64,000 nt of DNA from Phycisphaerales bacterium (GCA_022446965.1 JAKVBV010000008.1:1-64000), one strand, 5' to 3'. Positions 41,897 through 51,379 are shown, counted from the stretch's first letter. Program-made: numbers and translations. The notes: a model not told the origin generated them from the sequence alone.

Positions 41897-42871
41897 ATGC
41901 TCTATGGCGGCGTTGACGAAGCTGGCTACGGACCGATGCTCGGCCCCCTGTGTGTTGGCGCCACGTGCTTCGATGTTCCGCATACGGGCACGGGCCGCCC
42001 ATGCTTGTGGTCGGTGCTCGACGCCGCCGTGTGCCCTGCAGGGCGCGACAAGGCCCGTAGGATCGCGATCGACGACTCCAAGAAGCTCAAGGGTGCCAAG
42101 TCTGGCAAGGCACATCCGCTGGCCAATCTTGAGCGTGGCGTGCTGTGCATGCTCGCGAGCATGCATGACGACCGCACCTGGCTCGACAACGCCACCGATG
42201 TCGACGTGCTCCACCACCTCGGTGTCGACCTCCCTGATGAACCGTGGTTCGGTGGGCCACCTGTTGCGGTCCCGTTGGGAAGCGACGCGGCCTCGATGCG
42301 CATTGATGCCGCCCGTTTGGCCCGGGCCATGCACGACGCCAACGTTTCGCTGACACACTGCAGCGTGCGGGCGATGTCGGTGCCCGAGTTCAATGCCCGC
42401 GTGGCCAGCGCCGGGTCCAAGAGTTGGGTGAATTTTGAATTGGCCACCCAACGCATCGAGACCATGTGGTCGGGCCACGACGGTGCGCTGCACGTGGTGA
42501 TGGACCGACACGGGGGCCGAACCGCGTACCAGCGTGAATTGCACACGGCCTGGCCGCAGTCTCACATCGAGGTGACGCGGCAAGATGCCCAAGGGTCCGA
42601 CTACACGCTTGCCCGCAACTCAAGCAGCCTGTTTCTGCACATTCGGTCCAAGGCGGACAGCACACACCTGCCCGTGGCGCTAGCGTCCATGGCCGCCAAG
42701 TTGGTGCGGGAACTGCTGATGCATCGCCTCAACCGATACTTCTCGGACCACCTGCCTGCGGTGGCCCCGACCGCCGGCTACGTGCAGGATGGCAGGCGAT
42801 GGCTCAAGGACGTCCAACCGGTGCTGGAATCGCAGGGTGTGGCCCGCGAAACCCTCGTTCGGGCCCGCTAG
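41897..42871 (+). CDS. Divergent RNase HII-like nuclease
   Basis: A 324-residue protein that aligns by eye with RNase HII. VDEAGYGPMLGPL (Asp7, Glu8), DDSKKL (59-64), VVMDRHGG (Asp203) and ADSTHLPVALASMAAKLVRE (Asp254) give the full D-E-D-D metal set in the right order, and a GY pair follows near residue 295. It is about 100 residues longer than usual, mainly between DDSKKL and Asp203. The GRG motif that reads the ribose 2'-OH is GYG. It may therefore be an RNase H with altered specificity. RNase HII proper could be elsewhere in the genome. Confidence 0.68.
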   Translation: MLYGGVDEAGYGPMLGPLCVGATCFDVPHTGTGRPCLWSVLDAAVCPAGRDKARRIAIDDSKKLKGAKSGKAHPLANLERGVLCMLASMHDDRTWLDNATDVDVLHHLGVDLPDEPWFGGPPVAVPLGSDAASMRIDAARLARAMHDANVSLTHCSVRAMSVPEFNARVASAGSKSWVNFELATQRIETMWSGHDGALHVVMDRHGGRTAYQRELHTAWPQSHIEVTRQDAQGSDYTLARNSSSLFLHIRSKADSTHLPVALASMAAKLVRELLMHRLNRYFSDHLPAVAPTAGYVQDGRRWLKDVQPVLESQGVARETLVRAR

Positions 42872-42889
42872 GAATCCGTTCCTTGACCG

Positions 42890-42917
42890 TTGACCCGGCC
42901 CGGAGGGCGGGTATCAT
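42890..42917 (+). promoter_or_regulatory. Strong sigma-70-type promoter of the fusA leader
   Basis: TTGACC (42890-42895), a 16-base spacer and TATCAT (42912-42917) form the best promoter of the window. A second TTGACC lies at 42883. The start would be near 42924, giving a leader of roughly 255 bases before fusA. Confidence 0.7.
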
Positions 42918-42963
42918 GTCCCCTTTCCACGAGTTTGCCGGCTGGTCCGGCGGAGAAACGACA

Positions 42964-43002
42964 ATGCACAGCGACGAGGACAACGACTTCCGGTCACGCT
43001 GA
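42964..43002 (+). CDS. Short upstream ORF in the fusA leader (12 residues)
   Basis: ATG at 42964 has a GGAG site eight bases upstream and encodes MHSDEDNDFRSR before TGA at 43000-43002. It lies inside the predicted fusA leader and is followed nine bases later by a hairpin. The layout resembles a leader peptide or translation-linked control, but no codon run points to a particular amino acid. It may also be incidental. Confidence 0.4.
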   Translation: MHSDEDNDFRSR

Positions 43003-43011
43003 CGCGGCTCC

Positions 43012-43031
43012 TGCCCGGCGTGAATCGGGCA
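43012..43031 (+). promoter_or_regulatory. Hairpin after the upstream ORF in the fusA leader
   Basis: TGCCCG (43012-43017) pairs with CGGGCA (43026-43031) across an eight-base loop. No T run follows, so it is not an intrinsic terminator. Another small stem, GCCGG/CCGGC, precedes the upstream ORF near 42937-42951. Confidence 0.4.
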
Positions 43032-43180
43032 ACTCGACTCTCGACATTTCAAGAATCGACCACGGCCATCAACAGGGCCTGATGCGATCTTTACACCAGA
43101 CGCGGACTGCTTCCCGCACGCCGCACGATGACGTTTCAGACTCTTTCGTTCACCTCTTCTTCCTGATCAGACCAAACGCT

Positions 43181-45295
43181 ATGTCCACCGACCTCACCAA
43201 CGTCCGAAACATCGGCATCTGTGCCCATATCGACGCCGGCAAGACCACCGTCACAGAGCGGATCCTGTATTACACCGGCAAGTCCTACAAGATGGGCGAA
43301 GTGCATGAAGGCACGGCCACCATGGACTTCCTCGAGGAAGAGCAGCAGCGCGGCATCACCATTCAGAGTGCTGCCACCACCTGCCCCTGGGAGAAGGACG
43401 GCGTCACCTACACCGTGAACCTGATCGACACCCCCGGCCACGTCGACTTCACCATCGAAGTGGAACGGTCCATGCGTGTGCTCGACGGTGCTGTGGCCGT
43501 GTTTGACGGCAAGGAAGGCGTTGAAGCGCAATCCGAAACCGTGTGGCGACAGGCCGAACGCTACGGCGTGCCCCGCATGTGCTTCATCAACAAGATGGAC
43601 AAGATCGGTGCCGACTTCGAGTTCTCGTTCAACTCGATCAAGGAACGCCTGGGCGCCAACCCCATCCCGCTGCAGATTCCGATCGGTGCCGGCAATGAGC
43701 TGAGTGGCCTGATCGACCTGCTCGAGATGCGTGCCTACTACTTCGATTCGGGCGAACTCGGTGCTGTTGTGACCGAGAAGGACATCCCCGAAGACATGCA
43801 GGAGATGGCCGAACTGTGGCACCACGACATGATCGAGCGTGCCGCCGAGATCGACGACGCCCTCATGGAGAAGTTTCTCGAGGACGAGTCATCCGTCACG
43901 ATTCCCGAAGTGAAGGCCGCCATCCGCAAGGGCACCCTTGCTGAAGCCTGCACCCCGGTCCTGTGTGGCGCCGCGTTGCAGAACATCGGCGTGCAGCGTC
44001 TGCTCAACGCCATCATCGACTTCCTGCCCAACCCCACGGAAGTCCCCGACGTGCAGGGCGTGAACCCCTCCGACGATGAAGAAAAGATGTCCCGTCCGTC
44101 CGACAAGGAGGCCCCCTTCTCCGCCCTCGTGTTCAAGGTGGTCTCCGACACCCACGGCGACCTCACCTACGCTCGTGTGTACTCGGGCACGCTCAAGAAG
44201 GGCTCCCGTGTGCTCAACCCGGGCAACGGCCGCAAGGAGAACATCTCCCGCATCTACGAGATGCACGCGAAGGACCGCGAGGCCAAGGACGAAGTCTACG
44301 CAGGCCAGATCGTGGCCCTCATCGGACTGAAGAACTCGGTCACGGGCGACACGCTCTGCGACACCGACAACCCGATCATCCTCGAGCGCATGGAATTCCC
44401 CGAACCGGTGATCTCCATGGCCATCGAGCCTGCCACGCAGGATGACAAAAAGAAGCTCGGCGAGGCCCTCACAACGCTGCACCGCGAAGACCCCTCCTTC
44501 CGCTCGCAGTACAACGAGGAGACCGGCGAAACCATCATCTCGGGCATGGGTGAGCTGCACCTGGAGATTGTCCAGAACAAGCTCATTCGCGACATGAACA
44601 TCAACGTGAACGTGGGCAAGCCTCGCGTGTCGTACCGCGAGACCATCACCGGCACCGCCGAAGATGTTCGCGGCAAGTTCGTCAAGCAGTCTGGTGGCCG
44701 CGGTCAGTACGGCGATGCCGTGGTGACGGTCGAGCCCTACACCGCTGCCCAGGCCGAAGAAGACGGCCTTGAGTTCAAGGACGGCGTGGTCTTCGTGGAC
44801 GGCATCTCACAGGGTGTCATCCCCCGCGAGTACATCCCTTCCGTGGCCACTGGCTGTCGCCATGCATCCCTTTCGGGCATCCTCGGTGGCTACCCCATGG
44901 TCAACGTGAAGGTCACGCTCACCTTCGGTTCGTACCACGACGTGGACTCCTCACAGGTCGCCTTTGAACAGGCTGGTGCACTGGCATTCCGTCAGGCCTG
45001 CACCCAGGCCGGTCTGGCCCTGCTCGAGCCCATCATGAAGGTCACCATCCTGACCCCCGAAGAGTTCTTCGGCACCGTCTCGGGTGACCTCGCCAGCCGT
45101 CGTGGCCAGATCAACGAATCTGAACTGCGTGGCAACGTCCGTGTGATCACGGCCGATGTGCCGCTGTCGGAAATGTTCGGCTACACCACCGTGCTTCGTG
45201 GCATGACGCAAGGTCGCGCCAGCAGCTCGATGGAGCCCGCGGAGTACCGCATCATGCCGCCGAACCTGTCCAAGGAAGTGCTGACAGGCTCGTGA
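43181..45295 (+). CDS. fusA: Elongation factor G
   Basis: A 704-residue translocase GTPase. The GTPase motifs are AHIDAGKTTVTERI (G1), RGITIQSAATT (G2), LIDTPGHVDF (G3) and INKMDKIG (G4). Domains II to V follow, with ISGMGELHLEIVQNKL in III and SGGRGQYGDAVV in IV. The C-terminus is FGYTTVLRGMTQGRAS. The frame is open upstream to 42890, but the ATG at 43181 gives the standard N-terminus. No Shine-Dalgarno sequence precedes it; the stretch before it is pyrimidine rich. ribD overlaps its stop. The usual rpsL-rpsG-fusA-tuf neighbours are missing. Confidence 0.97.
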   Translation: MSTDLTNVRNIGICAHIDAGKTTVTERILYYTGKSYKMGEVHEGTATMDFLEEEQQRGITIQSAATTCPWEKDGVTYTVNLIDTPGHVDFTIEVERSMRVLDGAVAVFDGKEGVEAQSETVWRQAERYGVPRMCFINKMDKIGADFEFSFNSIKERLGANPIPLQIPIGAGNELSGLIDLLEMRAYYFDSGELGAVVTEKDIPEDMQEMAELWHHDMIERAAEIDDALMEKFLEDESSVTIPEVKAAIRKGTLAEACTPVLCGAALQNIGVQRLLNAIIDFLPNPTEVPDVQGVNPSDDEEKMSRPSDKEAPFSALVFKVVSDTHGDLTYARVYSGTLKKGSRVLNPGNGRKENISRIYEMHAKDREAKDEVYAGQIVALIGLKNSVTGDTLCDTDNPIILERMEFPEPVISMAIEPATQDDKKKLGEALTTLHREDPSFRSQYNEETGETIISGMGELHLEIVQNKLIRDMNINVNVGKPRVSYRETITGTAEDVRGKFVKQSGGRGQYGDAVVTVEPYTAAQAEEDGLEFKDGVVFVDGISQGVIPREYIPSVATGCRHASLSGILGGYPMVNVKVTLTFGSYHDVDSSQVAFEQAGALAFRQACTQAGLALLEPIMKVTILTPEEFFGTVSGDLASRRGQINESELRGNVRVITADVPLSEMFGYTTVLRGMTQGRASSSMEPAEYRIMPPNLSKEVLTGS

Positions 45296-46392
45296 GCCTC
45301 GCTGCAGACCTGCGCTGGTTGGACCTCGCCGCGACCACCGCGGCGCGAGGGCATGGCTTGGTGGCGCCCAACCCCCCCGTGGGGTGCGCCATCGTGTCGC
45401 CTGAGGGGTCGTGCATCGCGCTGGCACATCACAGACGCTGCGGCGATCTCCATGCCGAAGCAGCGGCGCTGCAACAGGCCGGTGACGTCACCGGCGCCAC
45501 GGCATACGTCACACTCGAACCATGCACACACACCGGCCGCACCGGTCCGTGTTCGAGTGCATTGATCGATGCGGGCATCGCACGGGTCGTGATCGGGTGC
45601 CTCGATCCCAATCCCGAAGCGGGCGGTGGCGTGGATGCCTTGCAGCACGCCGGTATCCGCGTTGACATCATCGACCATACCACGAGCAGAGACCTGTGCG
45701 CACCGCACCGTCGACGCTGCGTGGACGGCCGCCCCTGGGTGCGGTGCAAGTGGGCCCAGACCATTGACGGATACCTCGCTACTCGCACCGGCCACAGCCA
45801 GTGGATTAGCAACGCGACGTCGCGGCGACAGGTGCACCGCGAACGCGGCCGTGTGGACGCCTTGCTCACTGGCATCGGCACCGTGCTTCAGGATGACTGC
45901 CGCCTCACCGTCCGCGATGTACCCGCGCGTCGTACTCCGATGCGCATCGTGATCGATCGCGATCTCCGCACACCCATCGATTCCCAACTGGTCGCCACGA
46001 TCGACCAGGCCACGCTGCTACTCATCACCCGATCCAGCGCCGATGCGAATCGTCGTTCTGCACTGATCGAGGCCGGGGCACAGATCGCAGATTTCCCGGT
46101 GCATGCTGATGGCCGATTCGACCTCGATGCCGTACTTCGCCATCTGTGGACGCAGCACGACGTGGCCGAACTCATGGTGGAAGCGGGCCCGAAGCTGATG
46201 GGCGCCCTGCTCCGAGATCAGCTGATCGACGAAGCCGCCGTGTACATCGCCCCGCACATGCTCGGTGATGGCGCCGCCATGCCACCGTTGACCGGCATGG
46301 AGAGCAACCGACTCGATCAATCGCCACGGTTCAGGCTGTTGGGCACGCACCAGAAAGCTGGCGACGTGCTGGTGCGCTACATCCTCGACTGA
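45292..46392 (+). CDS. ribD: Bifunctional riboflavin biosynthesis deaminase/reductase
   Basis: A 366-residue enzyme for the second and third steps of riboflavin synthesis. The N-terminal deaminase has VAPNPPVGCAIV, the zinc His in LHAEAAALQQ, and the Cys pair in LEPCTHTGRTGPCSSALI. The C-terminal reductase shows WVRCKWAQTIDGYLATRTG, QWISNATSRRQVH, DALLTGIGTVLQDDCRLTVR and LMVEAGPKLMGALL. It starts with GTG overlapping the fusA stop by four bases, an unusual partner. Its end lies three bases from the convergent DUF4340 gene. Confidence 0.94.
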   Translation: MSLAADLRWLDLAATTAARGHGLVAPNPPVGCAIVSPEGSCIALAHHRRCGDLHAEAAALQQAGDVTGATAYVTLEPCTHTGRTGPCSSALIDAGIARVVIGCLDPNPEAGGGVDALQHAGIRVDIIDHTTSRDLCAPHRRRCVDGRPWVRCKWAQTIDGYLATRTGHSQWISNATSRRQVHRERGRVDALLTGIGTVLQDDCRLTVRDVPARRTPMRIVIDRDLRTPIDSQLVATIDQATLLLITRSSADANRRSALIEAGAQIADFPVHADGRFDLDAVLRHLWTQHDVAELMVEAGPKLMGALLRDQLIDEAAVYIAPHMLGDGAAMPPLTGMESNRLDQSPRFRLLGTHQKAGDVLVRYILD

Positions 46393-46395
46393 GGG

Positions 46396-47727
46396 TCACA
46401 CACCCAGAGCGGATCGCGACACCGGCACACTGGTGCCCGCTGGCAGAATGCGCAGCACACCATCGCCGTTGTCCAACCCCCATCGGCCCTGACCATGCGG
46501 CGGCGGTGGCTCCTGCAGCACCTTGACCGTGTCCAGCGGACGACGCCCGGCCCCTTCCAGGACCACGGTGCCGACGACGAGCGCTTCGGGATACGAAGAG
46601 ACCAGTTCAACATCCGGGGCCGGTTCATTGAGCAGCGCATCGAGCAGTGCCTCCGCACGGCCGGCCCGCACCATGTCGCCATCCACCAGTCGCCAGCGAT
46701 CGAGCGACCGCTCCAGGCGCAGTTCACCGTCGCCAAGCAGCACGCGGATGGACTGCACGTCCGCCGCGGCCACACCACTGCCGGTGCGATCCACGATCGT
46801 GACGGGATCCACCAGCACCGCCTCGACGGTGGCTGCCGGCATGCGCACGACGGACGGCACGCCGTCAACCATGGCGTAGCGATCTCCGGTAGAACCACTC
46901 ACGCGATCGCCGATGTGCAGCACCGAGCCACCGGTGTCGAGCTTGATCGACGCGAACGGCGGGTCGAGCCCGAAGGCTCCCACGTCCACCGGGGCATCCA
47001 GCAGTACGGCGCTGAATGTGGCGCTGGCCAGTGCACCGAGGTGATTCTGTACAGCGCTGGTGTCCGCTCGTGTCGTGATGGGTGTCGTGAATCGCCATCG
47101 GCCGTCAGCCTGTTCCCACGTGACCACTTCGTCACCGAGCGTTCGACTGATCGATGCCGTCGTGGTGGTGACATCAGGGAAGAGCCGTGCATCACGCCAA
47201 GTTTGCGGTGCTTCGTCCAGGGTGATGGCGTGCAGCGATGCGTCAACGGCCATCGCCGTGGGCGCATCGTCAATCCTGATCCAACCACGGCCTCCGATGC
47301 CCCGTCGACCCAGCAGCAGCACCATGGGTTCGCCATCGTTGATGTCGAACACAAGGCGGGCCAGCGATGCGCCGCCCTCGCTTGGATGCGTCACACCCAG
47401 AGTGGCAGCCCGCTGGGCATCGATGTCCACCTGCCGCACGGCACGCAGCGCAGCGGCCGTCTCGACCATGGTCATCAACGCTGCGGTGTCCATGCGGTGA
47501 CGGAATGGTTCAACCTGCCACCAGCGTCCGTCCTCGTCACGTTCGAATCGCCATGTGTCATCACCTCGGTCGAGCTCAATGGCCTTGACCGATGCAGTGG
47601 TGGGCGCATCCGTGAGCACCGGAGCGTCGATCGTCGCCGACGCATCGCCAGATCGAGACACTGCCACGGCGATGCCCACTAGGACAACGGCCACACCCCA
47701 GATGATGCCGATGCGTCGAGGCGTCAT
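46396..47727 (-). CDS. DUF4340 domain protein, partner of a Gld-type ABC transporter
   Basis: A 443-residue protein with one N-terminal membrane helix (IGIIWGVAVVLVGIAVAVS). Repeated beta-rich DUF4340 units follow, in which a W-R-F/W-W-Q-V-E-P pattern is seen (DTWRFERDEDGRWWQVEPF, then TWEQADGRWRFTTP). These proteins regularly sit beside GldG-like ABC permeases, and their function is unknown. The ATG at 47727 overlaps the permease stop by four bases. It is the last gene of the three-gene unit. Confidence 0.78.
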   Translation of the reverse strand: MTPRRIGIIWGVAVVLVGIAVAVSRSGDASATIDAPVLTDAPTTASVKAIELDRGDDTWRFERDEDGRWWQVEPFRHRMDTAALMTMVETAAALRAVRQVDIDAQRAATLGVTHPSEGGASLARLVFDINDGEPMVLLLGRRGIGGRGWIRIDDAPTAMAVDASLHAITLDEAPQTWRDARLFPDVTTTTASISRTLGDEVVTWEQADGRWRFTTPITTRADTSAVQNHLGALASATFSAVLLDAPVDVGAFGLDPPFASIKLDTGGSVLHIGDRVSGSTGDRYAMVDGVPSVVRMPAATVEAVLVDPVTIVDRTGSGVAAADVQSIRVLLGDGELRLERSLDRWRLVDGDMVRAGRAEALLDALLNEPAPDVELVSSYPEALVVGTVVLEGAGRRPLDTVKVLQEPPPPHGQGRWGLDNGDGVLRILPAGTSVPVSRSALGV

Positions 47728-50465
47728 GCGTCGCGCCTCCGAATCGTGATCGTGATGCCAGTGACGAGCAGGCTCACGGGCATCACGCCCAGAAGAATCC
47801 AGCTCCACAACGCATGCGTGGTGGCTGACACGGCGCCAAGGCGGGCCACGTCTTGACTGAGCGGCCCGGCGGCGATGCGATCATCGAGATGGCTCAGCCA
47901 TGACGCACCAGCCAACAACAACTCGTGATTGCCCGGATGGGCCAGGGCGATTCGTCCCCCACCTGCGGACACGGCCTGATCGGCCACACCACTGCGAAGC
48001 CAACCGCCACTGCCAACCACCAGGAGCCGCTGTGGTCCATCGGGGCCGGTCCATTCTGTTGCGGCGATCAACGGCACCGCACCCTCGGGCTGCTGCGCCG
48101 CGTCGAAACGAGGCATGCGATGTGCTGGCACGCCTCGGCCCATGGTGAGGGCTCGCCAATCGTCCTCCATCCACACCCCTTCGCCAGCACGATGCAGACC
48201 CAACTCAACGGCGGTGTCGCCACCATCGGCCGCGGCCACCGCCACGGGCATGGGCAAGACGAGATCTTGACCGTGCAGTGCTTGTGCGATGGGATGATCC
48301 ACAGGGAAGTCGGCCAGTTGCGCCGACGTCGTGAGGCTCGTGCCGCCATCAGCGGTTGGTACAGCCTGCAGCAGCACCCGACCGGTATCAGCCGCGATGC
48401 CGTGATCTGACACCAACGCGGCCCATGGGTCACGTTGGCCGTAGCGTGGCAGCAGGCTCGGATGCAGATTGACCATTACATTCTGGCCCCGTGCAAGCAG
48501 CATTTCGGCCGCGCTGAGCAAGGCCTGCTCGTCGTCCGAGGGCTTCAGCCCTCCACCTGTCAGGGGCGGCACGATGATCCACGCCGTTGGACCGTGCGAC
48601 CACGCTTCCACCGGCGTTCCGCTGGCCGCGTGCCATGCCTCGACCTTGATGCGTGACGCACTGAGCATGGCCGCCGGACCAGATAGATCCGTCTGCGACG
48701 AACGACCGCCCAGCGGATCGGTGTCTTCCACGTGCACGAATACGACCCGGGGCGTGATGCCATCTTGCAGCGATCCGATCGCGGCCGCGAGCACTTGATC
48801 ACCGCGGAAGCGTTGGTCAACCGCCACACCCGACCCGGCTCCACCGAGTGAACTGGGCAAGAGTTGGGCGGCTGGCACGACAGCGGCGCCGTCGGGGCCG
48901 ATCACCACCGCCGCCTCTCCTTGGGCAAGCAGCGTGCCCATCGATGCGAGTTCCGACGGCGGCAATCGGCGCAGCACATCTGCAACCGACGCCATCTCGG
49001 CGCCTTGTGCACGCCACAGGGCGGCGTCTTCGCCAGCGTCCGGTCGCACCACGGCCAGAAGCCGCCCGATGGCGTCGAGTTCCTCGGCCCATCGACTGAG
49101 TACGTCCAATTGGATCGCCAGCGCAGCCCCTCGATCGGCCAGTGGGTTGGCGGGAGACGCCGCCCGCGCTTGGGCCACTGCATCAAGCAGCCGCATGCCT
49201 TCGGCAGCAAGCAGTGCCATGGCACCCGCCCGCACCTGCATCGCTTCACGCAACTGTTCATCTTCGATGTCCTGCGCCACGGCCCGCAGCGGACCGGCGT
49301 GCGTTTGCGCGAACAGCACCAGTTGGTGCATGGCGCTGTCGCCCTGATCGAGGGCGGCATCCCATGCGGCGGTGTCTTCAGCAAAGCTCGAACGCAGATC
49401 GTGCAGCAGCGATTCAAAGGCAAGCACCGACGACGGATCGGTCGGGTCGATGCGTTGCACCGTGATGGCGTCGGTGGCGGCTTGGTAGCGATCAAGCACC
49501 TCGTCAACCTGCTGCAGCACGGCCGGGTCGGCCCGTGACTCCACCAGCAGGACGGCCAGTGTCCACTCGCCTTGAAGATTTTCCAGCAACGCCGCCGTCC
49601 GCGGGCTCAAGGAATACCGACGCGACTTGGTGGCATCTACCCGCCACTGCACCGCTCCGGCGATCACCACGACCGCGGCAACGGCGACCACCAGTCCGCC
49701 TAGCGCGGCGACATCGAGGCGTCGCCGTCCGGGCCGCGCCATCACGGTGGCCCCGGTCAGAAAGAAGATGATCAATCCGACGAAGTACGCCACATTAGCC
49801 ACGTCAAACAAACCCAACGTGAAGGCTTGCAGCCGCTGCAGTGGATCCACCGCGGCGATCATGGAAGCCCAGTCAGGCGAAATGACCGAAGGCAATGCCA
49901 TCTCAAGCACCACGACGGCAAGCACCCACGACAACGCGGTGATGAGAAACGCGGTGGTGGCCCCACCGGTCATGGCGCTGGCCAGCAGACCACTGGCCAT
50001 GACGGCCAACATCAGCAGATACACACCGGCAAGGCCGCACCACACTTCGCCCAGGTCTGGTCGGCCGAAACCCTCCAGCAACAGAATCTGCATGACGGAC
50101 GGCACCACCAGCAGAATCATGCCGATCGCGGCGGCCCCGATGAACTTGCCCCCTACCAATGCCCACGTGGGCACTGGCGCTGATCGCAGCAGGGCCCACA
50201 CACCCTGACGCCGTTCTTCGCCGATCGCGGCCATGGTCACGGCTGGAGCGGCGAGCATCAGGAAGAGTGCATCAAACTCAAGCACGAACCGCAACGACGC
50301 CGGACGCCCTGATTGCAGCACGCCCAGCAGGAAGACCAGGTTCGACCCGAAGGCGAACAGCGCTGTCACGACCCACCCGGCAGGCGACACGAAGAATGCG
50401 CCAAGCTCTCGCGTGGCAATTGCCCGCATCACGGGCCACATGCGAGGTGTCTGTGCGCCGCTCAT
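47724..50465 (-). CDS. GldF-GldG fusion: ABC-2 permease joined to GldG-like domain
   Basis: A 913-residue membrane protein. The first 250 residues are an ABC-2 permease with about six helices (ATRELGAFFVSPAGWVVTAL, APAVTMAAIGEERRQGVW). A further helix near 255-275 leads into a long periplasmic GldG-like part (SRRYSLSPRTAALLENL and on). It closes with a C-terminal helix (LWSWILLGVMPVSLLVTGIT) and a basic tail. GldF and GldG are separate in gliding Bacteroidota and fused here. It overlaps the ATPase and DUF4340 genes. The substrate is unknown. Confidence 0.82.
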   Translation of the reverse strand: MSGAQTPRMWPVMRAIATRELGAFFVSPAGWVVTALFAFGSNLVFLLGVLQSGRPASLRFVLEFDALFLMLAAPAVTMAAIGEERRQGVWALLRSAPVPTWALVGGKFIGAAAIGMILLVVPSVMQILLLEGFGRPDLGEVWCGLAGVYLLMLAVMASGLLASAMTGGATTAFLITALSWVLAVVVLEMALPSVISPDWASMIAAVDPLQRLQAFTLGLFDVANVAYFVGLIIFFLTGATVMARPGRRRLDVAALGGLVVAVAAVVVIAGAVQWRVDATKSRRYSLSPRTAALLENLQGEWTLAVLLVESRADPAVLQQVDEVLDRYQAATDAITVQRIDPTDPSSVLAFESLLHDLRSSFAEDTAAWDAALDQGDSAMHQLVLFAQTHAGPLRAVAQDIEDEQLREAMQVRAGAMALLAAEGMRLLDAVAQARAASPANPLADRGAALAIQLDVLSRWAEELDAIGRLLAVVRPDAGEDAALWRAQGAEMASVADVLRRLPPSELASMGTLLAQGEAAVVIGPDGAAVVPAAQLLPSSLGGAGSGVAVDQRFRGDQVLAAAIGSLQDGITPRVVFVHVEDTDPLGGRSSQTDLSGPAAMLSASRIKVEAWHAASGTPVEAWSHGPTAWIIVPPLTGGGLKPSDDEQALLSAAEMLLARGQNVMVNLHPSLLPRYGQRDPWAALVSDHGIAADTGRVLLQAVPTADGGTSLTTSAQLADFPVDHPIAQALHGQDLVLPMPVAVAAADGGDTAVELGLHRAGEGVWMEDDWRALTMGRGVPAHRMPRFDAAQQPEGAVPLIAATEWTGPDGPQRLLVVGSGGWLRSGVADQAVSAGGGRIALAHPGNHELLLAGASWLSHLDDRIAAGPLSQDVARLGAVSATTHALWSWILLGVMPVSLLVTGITITIRRRDA

Positions 50466-51379
50466 GAGGCCGGCTCCGACAGATGCGCATCGACCAGCGC
50501 ATCGAGCGGCGCTTCATCACGGACGAGACTGCGCCAGTCGAGTCCCGCATGCGTCACCGCAGCGGCGATCGCCTCGCGGAGATCGGCTTCGCTGGACGCA
50601 GGCGTGATCCGTGTCTGTACCCAGCCGTCTTCAAGCGGTGACGTGTCGACCGCGGCCACGCCGTCAAGCGATGCGATGTGGGACGTGGGATCGCTGCGGG
50701 TTTCCAAGATCAGCGTGCCGGTGGACGCGGCCTGCTGCAACGCTCCGATCGGCCCCGCCTTCACCACACGACCGGCGGCGATCATGACGAGATCGTCGCA
50801 CATGGCCTGGGCGTCGGCGAGTTGGTGCGTGGACAGCAACACAGCGCGGTCCTCCGCCAACGTGGCGATCAAGGCTCGGAACGCCTGTTGCTGAATCGGG
50901 TCCAGCCCGGTGCCAGGTTCATCAAGCACCAGCACAGCGGGGTCGTGCACCAGTGCAGCGGCAAGTGCCACGCGCTGCCGGAACCCGCGGGACAGATTGC
51001 CGATCAGTCGATGTCGAACATCCTGCAATGCACAGGCCTCGAGCACCGTGTCCATGCGATCGGCACCATGGCCATGCAGCGTGGCATGCAGGTCGATCCA
51101 CTGGGTCACCCGCATCTCCCCCCACGCCGGAGCTGCATCCGGCAGCCACCCCATCGCCGCCTTGGCCTGCTGCGGGTGGACATCCATGCGGACACCGTCT
51201 ACCTCCACCGTCCCAGCATCGGGCTGCAGGACGCCGCAGAGCATGCGCAAGGTGGTGGTCTTGCCTGCACCGTTTGGACCAAGCATGCCGGTGACACGGC
51301 CACGGGACACGGTCAGATCCAGTGCATCCACCGCAACGAGGGAACCAAATCGCTTTGTCAGGCCGTGTGCCGAGAGCAT
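50462..51379 (-). CDS. ABC transporter ATPase, GldA/CcmA type
   Basis: A 305-residue ATPase that energises the GldFG permease. Walker A is MLGPNGAGKTTTLRML, the ABC signature is NLSRGFRQRVALAAALVHDP, Walker B is AVLVLDEPGTGLDP, and the switch His is in LLSTHQLADA. The Q-loop zone reads GWLPDAAPAWGEMRV, with no glutamine at the usual place, as in other DrrA-like members. The ATG at 51379 starts MLSAHGLTKRFGSL, the normal N-terminus. It diverges from the GAF-receiver gene. Confidence 0.92.
   Translation of the reverse strand: MLSAHGLTKRFGSLVAVDALDLTVSRGRVTGMLGPNGAGKTTTLRMLCGVLQPDAGTVEVDGVRMDVHPQQAKAAMGWLPDAAPAWGEMRVTQWIDLHATLHGHGADRMDTVLEACALQDVRHRLIGNLSRGFRQRVALAAALVHDPAVLVLDEPGTGLDPIQQQAFRALIATLAEDRAVLLSTHQLADAQAMCDDLVMIAAGRVVKAGPIGALQQAASTGTLILETRSDPTSHIASLDGVAAVDTSPLEDGWVQTRITPASSEADLREAIAAAVTHAGLDWRSLVRDEAPLDALVDAHLSEPAS

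Noticed and set aside
42799-43002. A 67-codon frame running from the RNase HII-like gene through the fusA promoter
   Set aside because: It begins inside a supported gene in another frame and crosses a strong promoter; only the last 13 codons (42964-43002) have a ribosome site, and those are reported separately.
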